Shown here: positions 7,375 to 16,077 of the stretch, piece after piece
How the letters are laid out: the number at the start of each line of letters is the position of its first letter
How positions within the stretch are numbered: position 1 is the first letter of the stretch
Program-made: the position numbers and the translations under genes
Notes under the pieces: model-generated
The model's database searches: none
Told to the model about the DNA's origin: nothing
Seen by the model: only the letters and a program-made list of their open reading frames with translations
From: a virus
Strand: one strand, 5' to 3'
Length of the DNA stretch: 47,788 nucleotides
Virus record (IMG/VR): IMGVR_UViG_3300023118_000011
Coordinates: 1-47,788 of that record

Positions 7375-8302
7375 CGGGCACGGCTTCCAAGGTGGGTCCG
7401 CCAACGGGAGCGGTGCCGTCGACAGCGATGCAAATCAGGTTCGTCGTCCAGTCGTCGCCGCGCGTATCCCCCGAATGGGTGACGCAGAGGGACTTGTAAA
7501 AGCCATCCTTGTCGGTGCCGGCGAAGAAGGGCACGTCCGTGCCTAGGTAGGCGCTTGCGTTCAACTGCGCGGACGCGATCGAGGCGTTGTCGATCTGCAC
7601 CTTTCCCCCGGCCTTGATCGCGGGATTGAGCAGGCACGTCGCACTGATGCCGTCCACCGTTTGCTCCGGTACGCCAAGCAGGCCTGTTGCGGAGGTCAGG
7701 ACAACAATGGCGCCGGGGAGGGTGTCTTTCTTCGGTACAAAGTTCAGCTTGCCGTCCTCGATATACCAGTCGCAGTTCTGCGCGGCGGCAAGCGTCCCCA
7801 GGTAGGCGTGCACCATGCCATAGAGGACATAGCCGCGCTGCCCAGCTTCAGTACTGAAGGTCGGCTTGTTTCCGGCCGTGATTCCGTAGGGCTGAAGCGC
7901 CTTCAGCAGCGAGGCGTAAACGTCATCCGGCGTCCATCCCGCCGCCAGGGAGTCGCTCACGGTGCCGTAGTTGTAGGCCTTGTCGCCGTCCTGACAGAGG
8001 ATTTCGACGTAGGTATCCACGTCGCGACGGGACTGGCGAACGATGGCAATCTCGCCCACGAACAACTGCTGCGGGCCGGGATCTTCGTAGCCTGCTGAGA
8101 ACTGCACGCGGGTGAACTCGTTGTTGAACCGCTGGGCGGTTTCCGGCTTGAGGTTGTAGATCCGGAAGGTAGCCGTCTTCGGGCTCGCCACGGTGGCGTT
8201 CTGGATGCTGAAGGTGATGCGAAGCGCGGAAACGTCAAGCGAGCCTTGCCCGCTGTCGGGGCCGACGATGAGCTGCGCGACGCGGCCGAATTGGCGGCTC
8301 AT
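7364..8302 (-). CDS. baseplate hub protein (gpD/gp44-like)
   Basis: A 312-residue protein. N-terminal FGRVAQLIV then LRITFSIQNATVASPKTATF and RIYNLKPETAQRF are typical of the hub proteins that link the tube to the spike in phages with a Gp138-type spike. The middle segment SLLKALQPYGITAG resembles the gpD/gp27 second barrel. The gene lies between the Pam3-plug-like protein and the spike, the usual place. It overlaps both neighbours by a few bases. Confidence 0.8.
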   Translation of the reverse strand: MSRQFGRVAQLIVGPDSGQGSLDVSALRITFSIQNATVASPKTATFRIYNLKPETAQRFNNEFTRVQFSAGYEDPGPQQLFVGEIAIVRQSRRDVDTYVEILCQDGDKAYNYGTVSDSLAAGWTPDDVYASLLKALQPYGITAGNKPTFSTEAGQRGYVLYGMVHAYLGTLAAAQNCDWYIEDGKLNFVPKKDTLPGAIVVLTSATGLLGVPEQTVDGISATCLLNPAIKAGGKVQIDNASIASAQLNASAYLGTDVPFFAGTDKDGFYKSLCVTHSGDTRGDDWTTNLICIAVDGTAPVGGPTLEAVPDGN

Positions 8303-8607
8303 GGCGTCACGAAGACAAGGTGCGCAGTCGTGCCGAGGTTGTCGACCGTGGGATCAGCCGTCGCATCGCCGTCGCTGAGCACCAGCAGCTCGCCGCCGAA
8401 CTGGTACTGCGGGTAGGGCTGCAACAGGTCGATGCCGGCGACCAGCGGGATACCGGAGACCAGCTTGGTGCCGTCCAGTCGCGCGATATCAAGGAACCAG
8501 CCGTAGGGATCGCGCCAGTTCAGCGCCATCGCATAGGCGACGTTCGCCAAGGTCACCTGAAAGGTCTGGCTGACGGAAGTCAGGGGGATTTCGGCGAGGG
8601 TCGGCAT
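8299..8607 (-). CDS. baseplate plug-like small protein
   Basis: A 102-residue protein from an ATG at 8607 that shares a base with the upstream stop. It contains FQVTLANVAYAMALNWRD, GWFLDIARLDG and LVSGIPLVAGIDLL. This pattern is that of the small single-domain baseplate proteins related to the Pam3 plug gp18, which fill the hub of small contractile baseplates. The longer ORF to 8829 is a shadow of the neighbour. Confidence 0.7.
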   Translation of the reverse strand: MPTLAEIPLTSVSQTFQVTLANVAYAMALNWRDPYGWFLDIARLDGTKLVSGIPLVAGIDLLQPYPQYQFGGELLVLSDGDATADPTVDNLGTTAHLVFVTP

Positions 8608-9203
8608 CAGTTGAATAGGCCCTTGGCGGTGTTGTAGGCGTCGAGCAGGGCCGAGGTCTTCGGTGCCGTGGTCTGCTTGGCCCCGCCGTTGACGGGCGCC
8701 GCGGTCTTCTCCGGCTCGGCCTGGTTGGCCTTCGGGGGCAGGGTGGTGGCCTGCGTGTCGACGATCAGGACTTCCCGCAGGCCGACGTCGATGATGATGA
8801 CGTTCTGGGTTTCCTTGTTCGTCGTGCACCCCAGACTGGCGATCATCATGTTGGGGTAGATGCGCTTCGACGTCGTGACCGTGAATGGCTCGCGCAGGTT
8901 TTGCAGGTCGAGCAGGGCGGCGTAGGCGTCGTCGACGCTGTTGGTCGTCCCGGAGAAGTCGAACAAGCTGCCACCGGCTCCCCAGCCCACGGTCATGTTC
9001 AGGTTGGCCGGCTGCTTGTAGGCATGGTCGGACACCGGTGCGCCCGTCTCGATCGGGTGATCGGTGATCGTCAGTTCGTCCCGGCCTTCGGAGCCGATGA
9101 AAACCTGCGGGATGATGTAGCCGATCGAGGTACGTGGGCGCAGCAGTACCGAGCTGAGCTTGCCCAGGGCACCGACCGCGACCGCCTTGAGGATGCCTGC
9201 CAT
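8607..9203 (-). CDS. Dit-like tail/baseplate protein
   Basis: A 198-residue protein with an N-terminal hydrophobic segment, then a Dit-like beta domain: IEIT-type pattern LTITDHPIETGAPVSDHAYK, LNMTVGWG, and further FTVTTSKRIYPNMMIASL. The HPVE-type motif (here DHPIETG) is the family hallmark. The last 45 residues are a low-complexity Ala/Lys/Pro tail. Dit-like rings join the tube to the hub. It is encoded right after the tape measure, as expected. Confidence 0.8.
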   Translation of the reverse strand: MAGILKAVAVGALGKLSSVLLRPRTSIGYIIPQVFIGSEGRDELTITDHPIETGAPVSDHAYKQPANLNMTVGWGAGGSLFDFSGTTNSVDDAYAALLDLQNLREPFTVTTSKRIYPNMMIASLGCTTNKETQNVIIIDVGLREVLIVDTQATTLPPKANQAEPEKTAAPVNGGAKQTTAPKTSALLDAYNTAKGLFN

Positions 9204-11017
9204 TACTGAGCCGCCGTGGAAAGGTTGCGCGCCAAGCGCTGGTTCACGCCATTCTGAGCAGTCGCCGTGCGGTTGGCTACCTCAGACGGGTTGCCGGCGC
9301 CGTTGATGTTAATGGTCGTCTCCTGATTGACCGTCGCCGCACCGCCCAGCGTGGTCGACGCCGCATCGCGGAACTGCTGGTTGGAGTAGGGGTTGCGGCC
9401 CTGCTCGTGAATCGTGATGCCGCGCATGAGGCTGGCGAGGGTGTCGGGGTCGCTCAGGTTCAGGCGATCGGTCGGCTTGACGCCCATGCGCTGGGAGACG
9501 TCGGCGATGTACGCGGACGTGTTGTTCTCGTTCGGCGGTGCGTAGGTACTGATGATGTCTTGAATGGTGTCGAGGCTGCGCCCACCGGTGTTCTTGGACT
9601 TGCCCGTCGCGTAGAGGTTGAGCTGACGACCGAGCGCCTGTAGGCCTTCGGCGGGGCTGCCGTAGTTCGTGATGCGCCCGCCCGGGCCATTTCGGATGTT
9701 GCCCGGGTTGGTGGGCTGGCTGCCGCTAGATGTGCGCGCGCCCCCAGGCATGGACGACGTAAGGCGACCACCTCCGGCAAGCGTGGCGGACTCGTCAAGT
9801 GCCTTCTGCGCCTCCTTGCTGCCCAACCCCGCCGCAAGGTAGGTCGCCCACTCGCCGATCTTGTCGCCTGCGCTGGTGCCACCGAAGACCTGATCGGACA
9901 GCTTTTTCGTCTTCTCGAATGCTTCATCCAGCCAGCCAACGAGGGTCTTGATACCTTCGATCGCGGCATTGATTCCCGGCGCCCATTTGTCCCAATCGAT
10001 GAGCGTCTGGCCGCCTTCCTTGAACGTCTTGTAGTCGTCGTAGAGCAGCAGAAGGGCGGCAGCCAGGGTAAGGACAGCGCCAAGCGGGGAGGCGGCGAAG
10101 ACGGCGGCGATAAGGCGCAGCGCCGCATACACCCCGAGCAGGAGTTCGGCGAGGTTCTTCGTTACCGGGTCGAGCCGGTCAAAGGCGCCATAGAGGTCGC
10201 TGAAAATCTCGACCGCTCGCTCCACAACAGTGGACACCACCTTCGCCAGCACGCCGAGGACGTTGACGATGCGGTCGATCCACTGGGCAATGAGCCCGGC
10301 ATTGGCCTCGATCCACTTGCGTGCCCGCTCGATGACCGGTGTCAGCTTCTCCGCGAACGTGGCGAAGAACTTGTCCGACAGCAGGCCCAGCTCACCGCGC
10401 AGGCCGCGTAGCTGGACCATGAAAGCATGGGACGTTTCCGACGCCTTATCCGAATCGAAGCCGATGTCCTGCGACATCTTCCGGTATTCGTCGCTGAACT
10501 GGCCGACGCCCTTGATGAGGGCTTGTAGGGTCTTTTCGTCTATCCCCAGCAGGCTCGCCCGCTTGGATGCCTGGTAGTAGGGCATCGCGGCGAACTGCTT
10601 GCCGAGGTCGGACAGGATGTCGACGGTATCGCGGAGCTGGCCGGCTGAGTTGCGCGTGCCGACGCCTAGCGCGCCGATGAAGCCTTCGCCGCCCGGGTTG
10701 CTGCGGATGAACTTGGCGATGCCCTCGATGCTGCCTAGCGCGTCTTCAGCGCTGCCGCCGAGGTTGGTCACGGCGTACTGAAGGGACTTGATCCCGGCGA
10801 CGCTGGCCTGCGTGCGCTGGCTGACGAAGTAGAGGCGTTCCATGCCGGCCGCGGCGGCTGTGGTGGCAGCGACGAGACCGGTGAGGGCGCCGGACAGCCC
10901 GATGACTAGCTTGGTCGCGCCATTGATGCCATCGACGAATCGTCGCTGGGAATTCGTATCTAGGTCGAAGCCAAGACTGACCAAGAATTCACGAATTACG
11001 GTTGCGTCATTTGCCAT
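9203..11017 (-). CDS. tail tape measure protein with lysozyme-like C-terminus
   Basis: At 604 residues it is short for a tape measure; at about 0.15 nm per residue the tail would be near 90 nm. Residues 1-60 open with IREFLVSLGFDLDTNSQRRF and a hydrophobic helix. Residues 230-340 contain further membrane-prone helices. From about residue 440 there is a muramidase-type domain: NPGNIRNGPGG, SPAEGLQALGRQL, TIQDIISTYAPPNENNTSAY and HEQGRNPYS, as in P5-like and other virion lysins. It sets tail length and probably opens the cell wall during DNA injection. Its start lies next to the antisense HNH gene. Confidence 0.85.
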   Translation of the reverse strand: MANDATVIREFLVSLGFDLDTNSQRRFVDGINGATKLVIGLSGALTGLVAATTAAAAGMERLYFVSQRTQASVAGIKSLQYAVTNLGGSAEDALGSIEGIAKFIRSNPGGEGFIGALGVGTRNSAGQLRDTVDILSDLGKQFAAMPYYQASKRASLLGIDEKTLQALIKGVGQFSDEYRKMSQDIGFDSDKASETSHAFMVQLRGLRGELGLLSDKFFATFAEKLTPVIERARKWIEANAGLIAQWIDRIVNVLGVLAKVVSTVVERAVEIFSDLYGAFDRLDPVTKNLAELLLGVYAALRLIAAVFAASPLGAVLTLAAALLLLYDDYKTFKEGGQTLIDWDKWAPGINAAIEGIKTLVGWLDEAFEKTKKLSDQVFGGTSAGDKIGEWATYLAAGLGSKEAQKALDESATLAGGGRLTSSMPGGARTSSGSQPTNPGNIRNGPGGRITNYGSPAEGLQALGRQLNLYATGKSKNTGGRSLDTIQDIISTYAPPNENNTSAYIADVSQRMGVKPTDRLNLSDPDTLASLMRGITIHEQGRNPYSNQQFRDAASTTLGGAATVNQETTININGAGNPSEVANRTATAQNGVNQRLARNLSTAAQ

Positions 11018-11078
11018 TGGTCGAAAGGTCCAATTAAGTTAAACTCGATTCCTAGCAACCAGACGTTCAGGGCACAAA

Positions 11079-11600
11079 ATGAAGACGCTTCCTATCGAAT
11101 TCCTTCGCGAATGCCTTGACTATAACCCTGAGACCGGCATCCTTCACTGGAAAGCTCGGCCAATAGGACACTTTGCTTCGGATGCCTCGTGGCGAGGTTG
11201 GTTGACTCGCTTCTCTGGCCGGGCAGCGGGGCATATTCGGCCTGATGGGTATTTGGATATCACGATAGGCGGCAAACTGTTTTTGGCTCATCGTTTGTGC
11301 TTTGCAATGCATTTCGGTCACTGGCCCGAGAGTGTTGATCATGTCAACCGAGCTAAGGCTGACAATCGAGCCTCCAACTTGAGAGAGTGCAGTCATCTGC
11401 AAAATATGAGCAATCAGGTGTCTAGGAGAGTGGGACGACTGAAAGGCGCTTACTTCAGTGCGCGTGCAGGCAAGTGGCACGCAACCATCTGTGTCAATTA
11501 CAAGCAAACCCACCTCGGCTATTTCTTGACCGAGATGGAAGCTCATCAAGCGTATGTAGAAGCCTCTCGCCGCCTCCGGGGTGAGTTTTCGGCCGACTAA
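11079..11600 (+). CDS. HNH homing endonuclease with AP2-like domain (copy 1)
   Basis: A 173-residue protein encoded against the surrounding late operon. The N-terminus has the NUMOD-like DYNPETGILHWKAR. An HNH core follows at residues 75-105: HRLCFAMHFGHWPESVDHVN, then KADNRASNLRE. The C-terminal AP2-like domain reads LKGAYFSARAGKWHATIC and LGYFLTEMEAHQAYVEA. Such genes nick or cut intron-free alleles and spread by homing. It fits between the tape measure start (11017) and the end of the chaperone frame (11597), overlapping the latter by 4 bases. CAGGG precedes the ATG. Base composition is more AT rich than the flanks. Confidence 0.9.
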   Translation: MKTLPIEFLRECLDYNPETGILHWKARPIGHFASDASWRGWLTRFSGRAAGHIRPDGYLDITIGGKLFLAHRLCFAMHFGHWPESVDHVNRAKADNRASNLRECSHLQNMSNQVSRRVGRLKGAYFSARAGKWHATICVNYKQTHLGYFLTEMEAHQAYVEASRRLRGEFSAD

Positions 11601-12186
11601 GGTTTTTGTTGCGCCTCGTCAGCCAGGATGCGGTTGTCTTCGATCACGTCGAGATGGTCGTTCATGATGGCGATATCGGCTAGATCGACGCGCCCTTCCT
11701 TCAGGTCGAGGTAGCTGCACCATCCGTGATTCACAGGACGGTACAGCCAATCGGTCTCGTCCGGGTGAGACCGCCAATCGACGTTGGTCAGTTGGGTTGC
11801 GCGGGCGCCAAGCCGGGCGTATCGCCTGCCGGAAAAAAACCGCCGAGGTTCTCCTGCACCACCTTGCCGACGATCTGAAGCACCTCGGGTAGCGGAATGC
11901 TGTCGTCCATGATGTGTCCGCCACTGGCGAGCGCGCTGTATCCGGCGTCGTTCTTGCGCTGGACCACCGAAAGGCAGGTGACGACGATCCAGTTGACGTC
12001 GGTCTCTGGCATGGCAGCGACGGCATCCATGATCGGGCCAGTGAACCCTTCCATGGACGTGGCGCCGCTGGCCTGCGCGGAGGCGATAGCCCCCAACGCA
12101 GGGGCGATGCGGCGGGCGAGGTGGAGTTGCGACAGCACTGGGAGCTTGGTGCTGGCGTAACTGTTGGAGCCGATCGTGAAGTTCAT
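11597..12186 (-). CDS. tail assembly chaperone, long form by -1 frameshift
   Basis: Ribosomes starting at 12186 can slip back one base on a run of seven U (plus 11833-11839) and continue in the -1 frame to the stop at 11597, giving about 196 residues. The extension reads SGRRYARLGARATQLTNVDW, then HPDETDWLYRP and a helical acidic end. This is the G/GT arrangement known in most long-tailed phages: it sits between tube and tape measure, and the fusion protein guides tube polymerisation on the tape measure. The downstream frame has no good start of its own. Confidence 0.75.
11788..12186 (-). CDS. tail assembly chaperone, short form (G-like)
   Basis: A 132-residue protein starting MNFTIGSNSYAST, ending in PAQPN. 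It is mostly helical, with a central MPETDVNWIVVTCLSVVQRK. It corresponds to the in-frame product of the tail chaperone pair. The in-frame codons at the slip site are GGT TTT TTT CCG. The longer ORF to 12252 runs into the tube gene and is not used. Confidence 0.8.
   Translation of the reverse strand: MNFTIGSNSYASTKLPVLSQLHLARRIAPALGAIASAQASGATSMEGFTGPIMDAVAAMPETDVNWIVVTCLSVVQRKNDAGYSALASGGHIMDDSIPLPEVLQIVGKVVQENLGGFFPAGDTPGLAPAQPN
11833..11839 (-). promoter_or_regulatory. U7 slippery site for -1 frameshifting
   Basis: The minus strand reads GGT TTT TTT CCG in the zero frame, so the heptamer is U-UUU-UUU, a canonical X-XXY-YYZ slip site. In the -1 frame TTT TTT TCC GGC continues open for about 80 codons. 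It is about 15 codons before the zero-frame stop. Confidence 0.8.
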
Positions 12187-12212
12187 GGGAAGCCCAGGCA
12201 GTGGGGGAGGAG

Positions 12213-12659
12213 TTAAAGCAGCGAATCGATTTCGAGGCAGTTGAACACCCATTCCATGATGCCACCCTCGTTGGCGTTGTTGCTGGTCGGGAAGCGGGCG
12301 AGGCCGACGCCGGTGGCGGTATGGGTCTCGCCGGTATGGCTGTTGGTGACGGTGAGCACGCCCTGACCGTACACGTTGGAACTCAGGGTCTCGGCGTTGT
12401 AGAGGATCGACAGGCGCTTGTTGGTCGGCGAGGTCTTCAGCAGGCGCACAGTGATCTTGCCAGACTTGTCGCCGAGCAGGTTGTGCATGCCGGACCCGTC
12501 GGCACCGATGGTCATCGTCGCTTTGTCGTTGGCGCGCTCCACGGTGATGCCTTCCGACGAGTTGCCGTTGCCCGTGCCGAGAGAAATAGATCCACCCCCA
12601 GGCACAGTTGCCAGGGTGGCATGGACGTCCAGAAACGAATAAACGGACTGCTGAGCCAT
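12213..12659 (-). CDS. tail tube protein (DUF3277)
   Basis: A 148-residue protein starting MAQQSVYSFLDVHATL. The GITVERANDKATMTIGADG segment and the following beta strands match the DUF3277 tube family, which pairs with DUF3383 sheath genes. The tube forms the inner channel of the contractile tail. It is encoded 10 bases after the sheath and just before the chaperones, the conserved order. Confidence 0.85.
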   Translation of the reverse strand: MAQQSVYSFLDVHATLATVPGGGSISLGTGNGNSSEGITVERANDKATMTIGADGSGMHNLLGDKSGKITVRLLKTSPTNKRLSILYNAETLSSNVYGQGVLTVTNSHTGETHTATGVGLARFPTSNNANEGGIMEWVFNCLEIDSLL

Positions 12660-12669
12660 GACTTACCCC

Positions 12670-14133
12670 TTAACGGTTGACGTTGACGTTGATGGCGACG
12701 CTATGGATGGCGCCCGCGAGCTTGACCGCCACCTGGATCGGCGGTGACTTGCGCGCCTCCCGGTCGGCCTGGCTCTGGGTGGCAATGTCCGCCGCGTAGG
12801 TGTAGTAGCCCGAAGACAGCGTGTCGCCCTGGTTGAGGTTGCCGAACCCGGCGAGGGTCCAGACGCCCGGGGCGATCAATCCGTTGGTCACACCACGCGA
12901 GCAGGACTGATTGACGGTGGTCACCAGCACGTTCACGCCGGCGTTGGTCTGCGGGATCTTCGGGTTGCTGACGAGGGCATTGAACACACCCGTCTGGATG
13001 TCGTTCTGCAACCAGGCCAGACCGTGGATTTCGTCGAAGTAGGCACCCGAGGCCATCGTGCCCTGCTCGAGGATCGACGTGCCGTTCTGGTAGGCGACGA
13101 AGACGTTGCCGTTGTTCGCCTCGAGCGCGTTCGCCTGCGTGGCCGAAAGCACCTCGGCGACGATGCCGGGCTCGTTCTTGAACTTCAGGGTGATCGTGGT
13201 GTTGCTGCCGTCGAAGTCCACCGTGGCGGCACGACCGAACATCGAGACCACCGCGTAGGGGTTCGTGCTGCTGTACTGCCAGAAGGTGCGATCGAAGTTC
13301 GCCTGGCTGAGCAGGTAGCCGACGCTGGTCGTCTGGCCGGTGACGAGTTCCTGGGCATCCTGCGACGTGACGCCGTACATGCGCGCGATGCCGGAGGCTT
13401 CGATGAACTGCGCGTTGGCGACATGCTGGGAGGGCGTCAGGCTGGCGTCAGCGAACGTTGCGGCATACCAGGCACCCGAGGCATTGGCGAGGGCGGTGAG
13501 GCCTGCCAGCGGCGTTTCGATGGCGAAGCCAGCGACGGGCGTCGGACCATCGACAGCGCGGACGTTGAGCAGGGCAGCCAGCGGCGTGTCCGGCACGACA
13601 GCGACGGTGCTGGTGATGCCCGTGGTGGACGACACGATGGTGAAGCTCGCCGTGTTCGGGTTCCAGTTCGCCGTGCCGTGCGTGGTCAGCGCCGCGGAAA
13701 TGATGCCGGCGACGGCGTTGAGGTTGGCCGCGGCTGACAGGTTGATACCCGAGAGCGGGGTAGCGACACCATCGATCGTCACCGTCATGGCGCCCGCGGT
13801 GATGGCGTTGAAGTTGGCGATAGCCTGCTCGGCCACGGTCAGTGGGGCACCGATCAGTCGGCCGGCCGTGGCGGTCTTCGCCCACTGACCGATGTACAGG
13901 GTGTCGGGCTGCGGGTTCTGGTTGAAGTACAGGACGGCGGCAGCGTACTCCGGTGCCGACGTACCGAAGTCGGTGGCGACCGATTCGATGTCGTTGTACT
14001 CGCGAAGACGCTGGTTCATCGGGATGACGCCGGACGAACCGATGATCAGGAGGGTACCGAAGTCACGCTCCTGCGCGGCGACAGGCGCCAGGTTCACCGT
14101 GACGTCGACGATGCGATTTACGGAAAGGCTCAT
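12670..14133 (-). CDS. tail sheath protein (DUF3383)
   Basis: A 487-residue protein from an ATG at 14133, opening SLSVNRIVDVTVNLAPVAAQ. The family features are visible: ERDFGTLLIIGSSGVI, then YFNQNPQPDTLYIGQW, and at the end TYAADIATQSQADREARKSP, the conserved sheath C-terminus. Its presence shows that the virion is a myovirus. The ORF extension to 14292 is a shadow of the upstream gene. The start follows the purine-rich AAGGAAACCCCC. Confidence 0.9.
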   Translation of the reverse strand: MSLSVNRIVDVTVNLAPVAAQERDFGTLLIIGSSGVIPMNQRLREYNDIESVATDFGTSAPEYAAAVLYFNQNPQPDTLYIGQWAKTATAGRLIGAPLTVAEQAIANFNAITAGAMTVTIDGVATPLSGINLSAAANLNAVAGIISAALTTHGTANWNPNTASFTIVSSTTGITSTVAVVPDTPLAALLNVRAVDGPTPVAGFAIETPLAGLTALANASGAWYAATFADASLTPSQHVANAQFIEASGIARMYGVTSQDAQELVTGQTTSVGYLLSQANFDRTFWQYSSTNPYAVVSMFGRAATVDFDGSNTTITLKFKNEPGIVAEVLSATQANALEANNGNVFVAYQNGTSILEQGTMASGAYFDEIHGLAWLQNDIQTGVFNALVSNPKIPQTNAGVNVLVTTVNQSCSRGVTNGLIAPGVWTLAGFGNLNQGDTLSSGYYTYAADIATQSQADREARKSPPIQVAVKLAGAIHSVAINVNVNR

Positions 14134-14144
14134 GGGGGTTTCCT

Positions 14145-14750
14145 TCAGGGCTGGACGGTCACGGTGGTGAAGGCGCTGACAAGCCCGGTATCGGTACCGA
14201 GAGTGATATCGGCCTCGACCAGGTTGCGGACAGTATAGGTGCGGGTGAGGGCGCGGCGGAACGTGACGGACAGGTCGTAGCGGTGGATCCACTGGTCGTT
14301 CCGCTGCTCGGGACGGTTGGTGATGCTGTCGGCGACGTTCCCGACGACGAGCCCGGCGTTAATCCACATCGGTTCGCGGTTCTGCGGCAGCTTCAGGCCG
14401 TCACGGAAGCGCGCGGCGTAGAGCATGGCGCTGGGACCGTAGAACGAGGCGAGGACGGGCAGGGCTTCCCAGTTGGTCAGGTCGTCCGTGCCAAGCCCGG
14501 CATCGGTGTCCGGTTGGTGCTCGATAGCTGCATCACCCAGCGTCACGATATCGCCGACGATGCCGATGGCGCACCAGCTCACGTTGATGTCGGGCAGGGG
14601 AGGCGGATCCGGCTGCCAGCGCGGGCGGACCAGTTGCCCGGCGAGCCCGGTGACGCCTACCACCACCGACTGCAACGCGTCTTCCAGCGCGTCATCGGTG
14701 AGGATAGTGTCGGTCGGCAGTAGGTACCCGATGGTGGTCGAATCAGCCAT
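14145..14750 (-). CDS. neck/tail terminator-like protein
   Basis: A 201-residue protein starting MADSTTIGYLLP. It contains ALEDALQSVVVGVTGLAGQL, VRPRWQPDPPPLPDINVSWC, and RHDLSVTF-type strands near the end (here YDLSVTFRRALTR). Its size, beta-rich fold and place immediately before the sheath match the neck or tail terminator proteins (gp12-like) of similar myoviruses. It overlaps the next upstream gene by 8 bases. Confidence 0.6.
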   Translation of the reverse strand: MADSTTIGYLLPTDTILTDDALEDALQSVVVGVTGLAGQLVRPRWQPDPPPLPDINVSWCAIGIVGDIVTLGDAAIEHQPDTDAGLGTDDLTNWEALPVLASFYGPSAMLYAARFRDGLKLPQNREPMWINAGLVVGNVADSITNRPEQRNDQWIHRYDLSVTFRRALTRTYTVRNLVEADITLGTDTGLVSAFTTVTVQP

Positions 14751-15126
14751 TGGCGCCACCACTGATCGGCAGCAGGTCGGCGTAGGCGCAGATGTAGCCC
14801 GAACCGTAGCGGCTGTAGTTGTCGACGTGCGTCACGATGTAGTGGTTGCCGTCCCACAGGATATCGTCGGCGAGCTTGGTGGCGTTGCCGGCACTGATGC
14901 GGGTACGGCTGTGAATCTCGATGCTACCCACGATCCCGGCGCCCTCGGCGATCAGGTCACGGTTACGGCCCTTGTCCATCTGCACGACACCGACGACCGC
15001 GGGCGTGGTGACAGGGGTCTTCACCGGACGGCCATTGGCGCCCAGAGTGATAGTGGTCACCGTCCAGTCGAAGACATCCTGAAACAGGGGATCGTCGAGG
15101 ACTTCGGAGACGTCAAGCGTCGGCAT
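14743..15126 (-). CDS. probable head-tail joining protein, 127 aa
   Basis: The protein is beta-rich with a conserved-looking core, PAVVGVVQMDKGRNRDL, then NATKLADDILWDGNHYIVTH. The latter resembles the stopper/connector proteins that begin the tail attachment site, but I cannot assign a named family with confidence. It lies between gp10-like and terminator-like genes, where the joining protein is normally found, and overlaps both. Confidence 0.6.
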   Translation of the reverse strand: MPTLDVSEVLDDPLFQDVFDWTVTTITLGANGRPVKTPVTTPAVVGVVQMDKGRNRDLIAEGAGIVGSIEIHSRTRISAGNATKLADDILWDGNHYIVTHVDNYSRYGSGYICAYADLLPISGGANG

Positions 15127-15622
15127 CAGCGGCTCCGGTGCGGATCACATAGGTAAAGCTGTTGAGGTACTGCCCGGTGTCGATCAGCGGCTTGTCGCCG
15201 GTGCGGCCCTTCTCGAGGCGCAGCTTGATGGTGTAGCCGGACAGGGCAGGGGTGAGGCGATCGACGATGGTGGTCTTCACGCTCGACACGGCGATGAGGC
15301 CCGCGGCATGCATGGACTTTTCCAGTGCCTCGCTCTCGCCCAGCGCCTCGTCGATCAGGCCTTGCTTCAGGACGTCCGTCACGCGTGCGCGGACCTTGAG
15401 CACGCCAGGGACCAGATGGGGGCGCGCCGGGATGTTCTGGGTCGGCGAGCCGAATTCATTGATGTGACCGATCATCGCGTTCGACACGCCGACGTCGCCA
15501 GGGCGCGCGGTGTGGTCGTAGGGGATGCCGATCAGGATGGTTTTACGGGTGGCGCGCTTGACGAGGGCCAGCACAGCGGAGACCCGATCGGTGGTGATGC
15601 GGACCCCGGTGGATGCGCTCAC
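15113..15622 (-). CDS. HK97 gp10-like / minor tail completion protein
   Basis: A 169-residue protein. HINEFGSPTQNIPARPHLVP is the hallmark of the gp10-like family (E-x-G-x-x-x-IPARP). N-terminal helix, then ILIGIPYDHTARPG. A C-terminal region ends LIDTGQYLNSFTYVIR, also typical of the family (L..TG.L..S). These proteins complete the neck or tail top. It overlaps both neighbours. Confidence 0.8.
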   Translation of the reverse strand: MSASTGVRITTDRVSAVLALVKRATRKTILIGIPYDHTARPGDVGVSNAMIGHINEFGSPTQNIPARPHLVPGVLKVRARVTDVLKQGLIDEALGESEALEKSMHAAGLIAVSSVKTTIVDRLTPALSGYTIKLRLEKGRTGDKPLIDTGQYLNSFTYVIRTGAADADA

Positions 15623-16077
15623 GGGAACAGGAAACCGGGCAGCGTGGAAAACCCGCTACCGTAGAAGGGGAGGATGACGGTATTGCCCATGACCTGCACA
15701 GGACCGGCACCGAATAGCTGGATGAGCTGGAACAACTCGATGCCGTAGCGGCTGAGGTTCCAGAACGCCTGGCCGTCGTAGGTGACTGCTCCGGCGTCGT
15801 AGGAGACTGAGACCTTATCGACGGCCTTGGACGTGACCGGCCCGCTGATGCCACCGCCCGAACTGCCGCCACCGGTGCCGCTGGTCGCGTTCGAGGGCCC
15901 GGTGATGACCAGCAGGTGCGCGACGTACAACATCACGCCGTAGCTGTAAGCCGTGCCCCAGCGACACTCGTTGAGCATCGCCTCGGCAAACGTGGCGACA
16001 ATGGTCAGCCGCGCGTCGGGGTAGGCGGCCGTATCCGCAAACTGCGGGAACGCTTCCCGAAACGCGGCGTTATCCAT
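15619..16077 (-). CDS. DUF4054 head-tail adaptor protein
   Basis: A 152-residue protein opening with FREAFPQFADTAAYPDARL, the classic head completion start. It is followed by NECRWGTAYSYGVMLYVAHL, and a poly-Gly/Ser loop (near residues 65-78) before KVSVSYDAG and FWNLSRYGIELFQLIQ. These are DUF4054 family features. It works as an adaptor on the portal ring. Start shares one base with the upstream stop. Confidence 0.85.
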   Translation of the reverse strand: MDNAAFREAFPQFADTAAYPDARLTIVATFAEAMLNECRWGTAYSYGVMLYVAHLLVITGPSNATSGTGGGSSGGGISGPVTSKAVDKVSVSYDAGAVTYDGQAFWNLSRYGIELFQLIQLFGAGPVQVMGNTVILPFYGSGFSTLPGFLFP

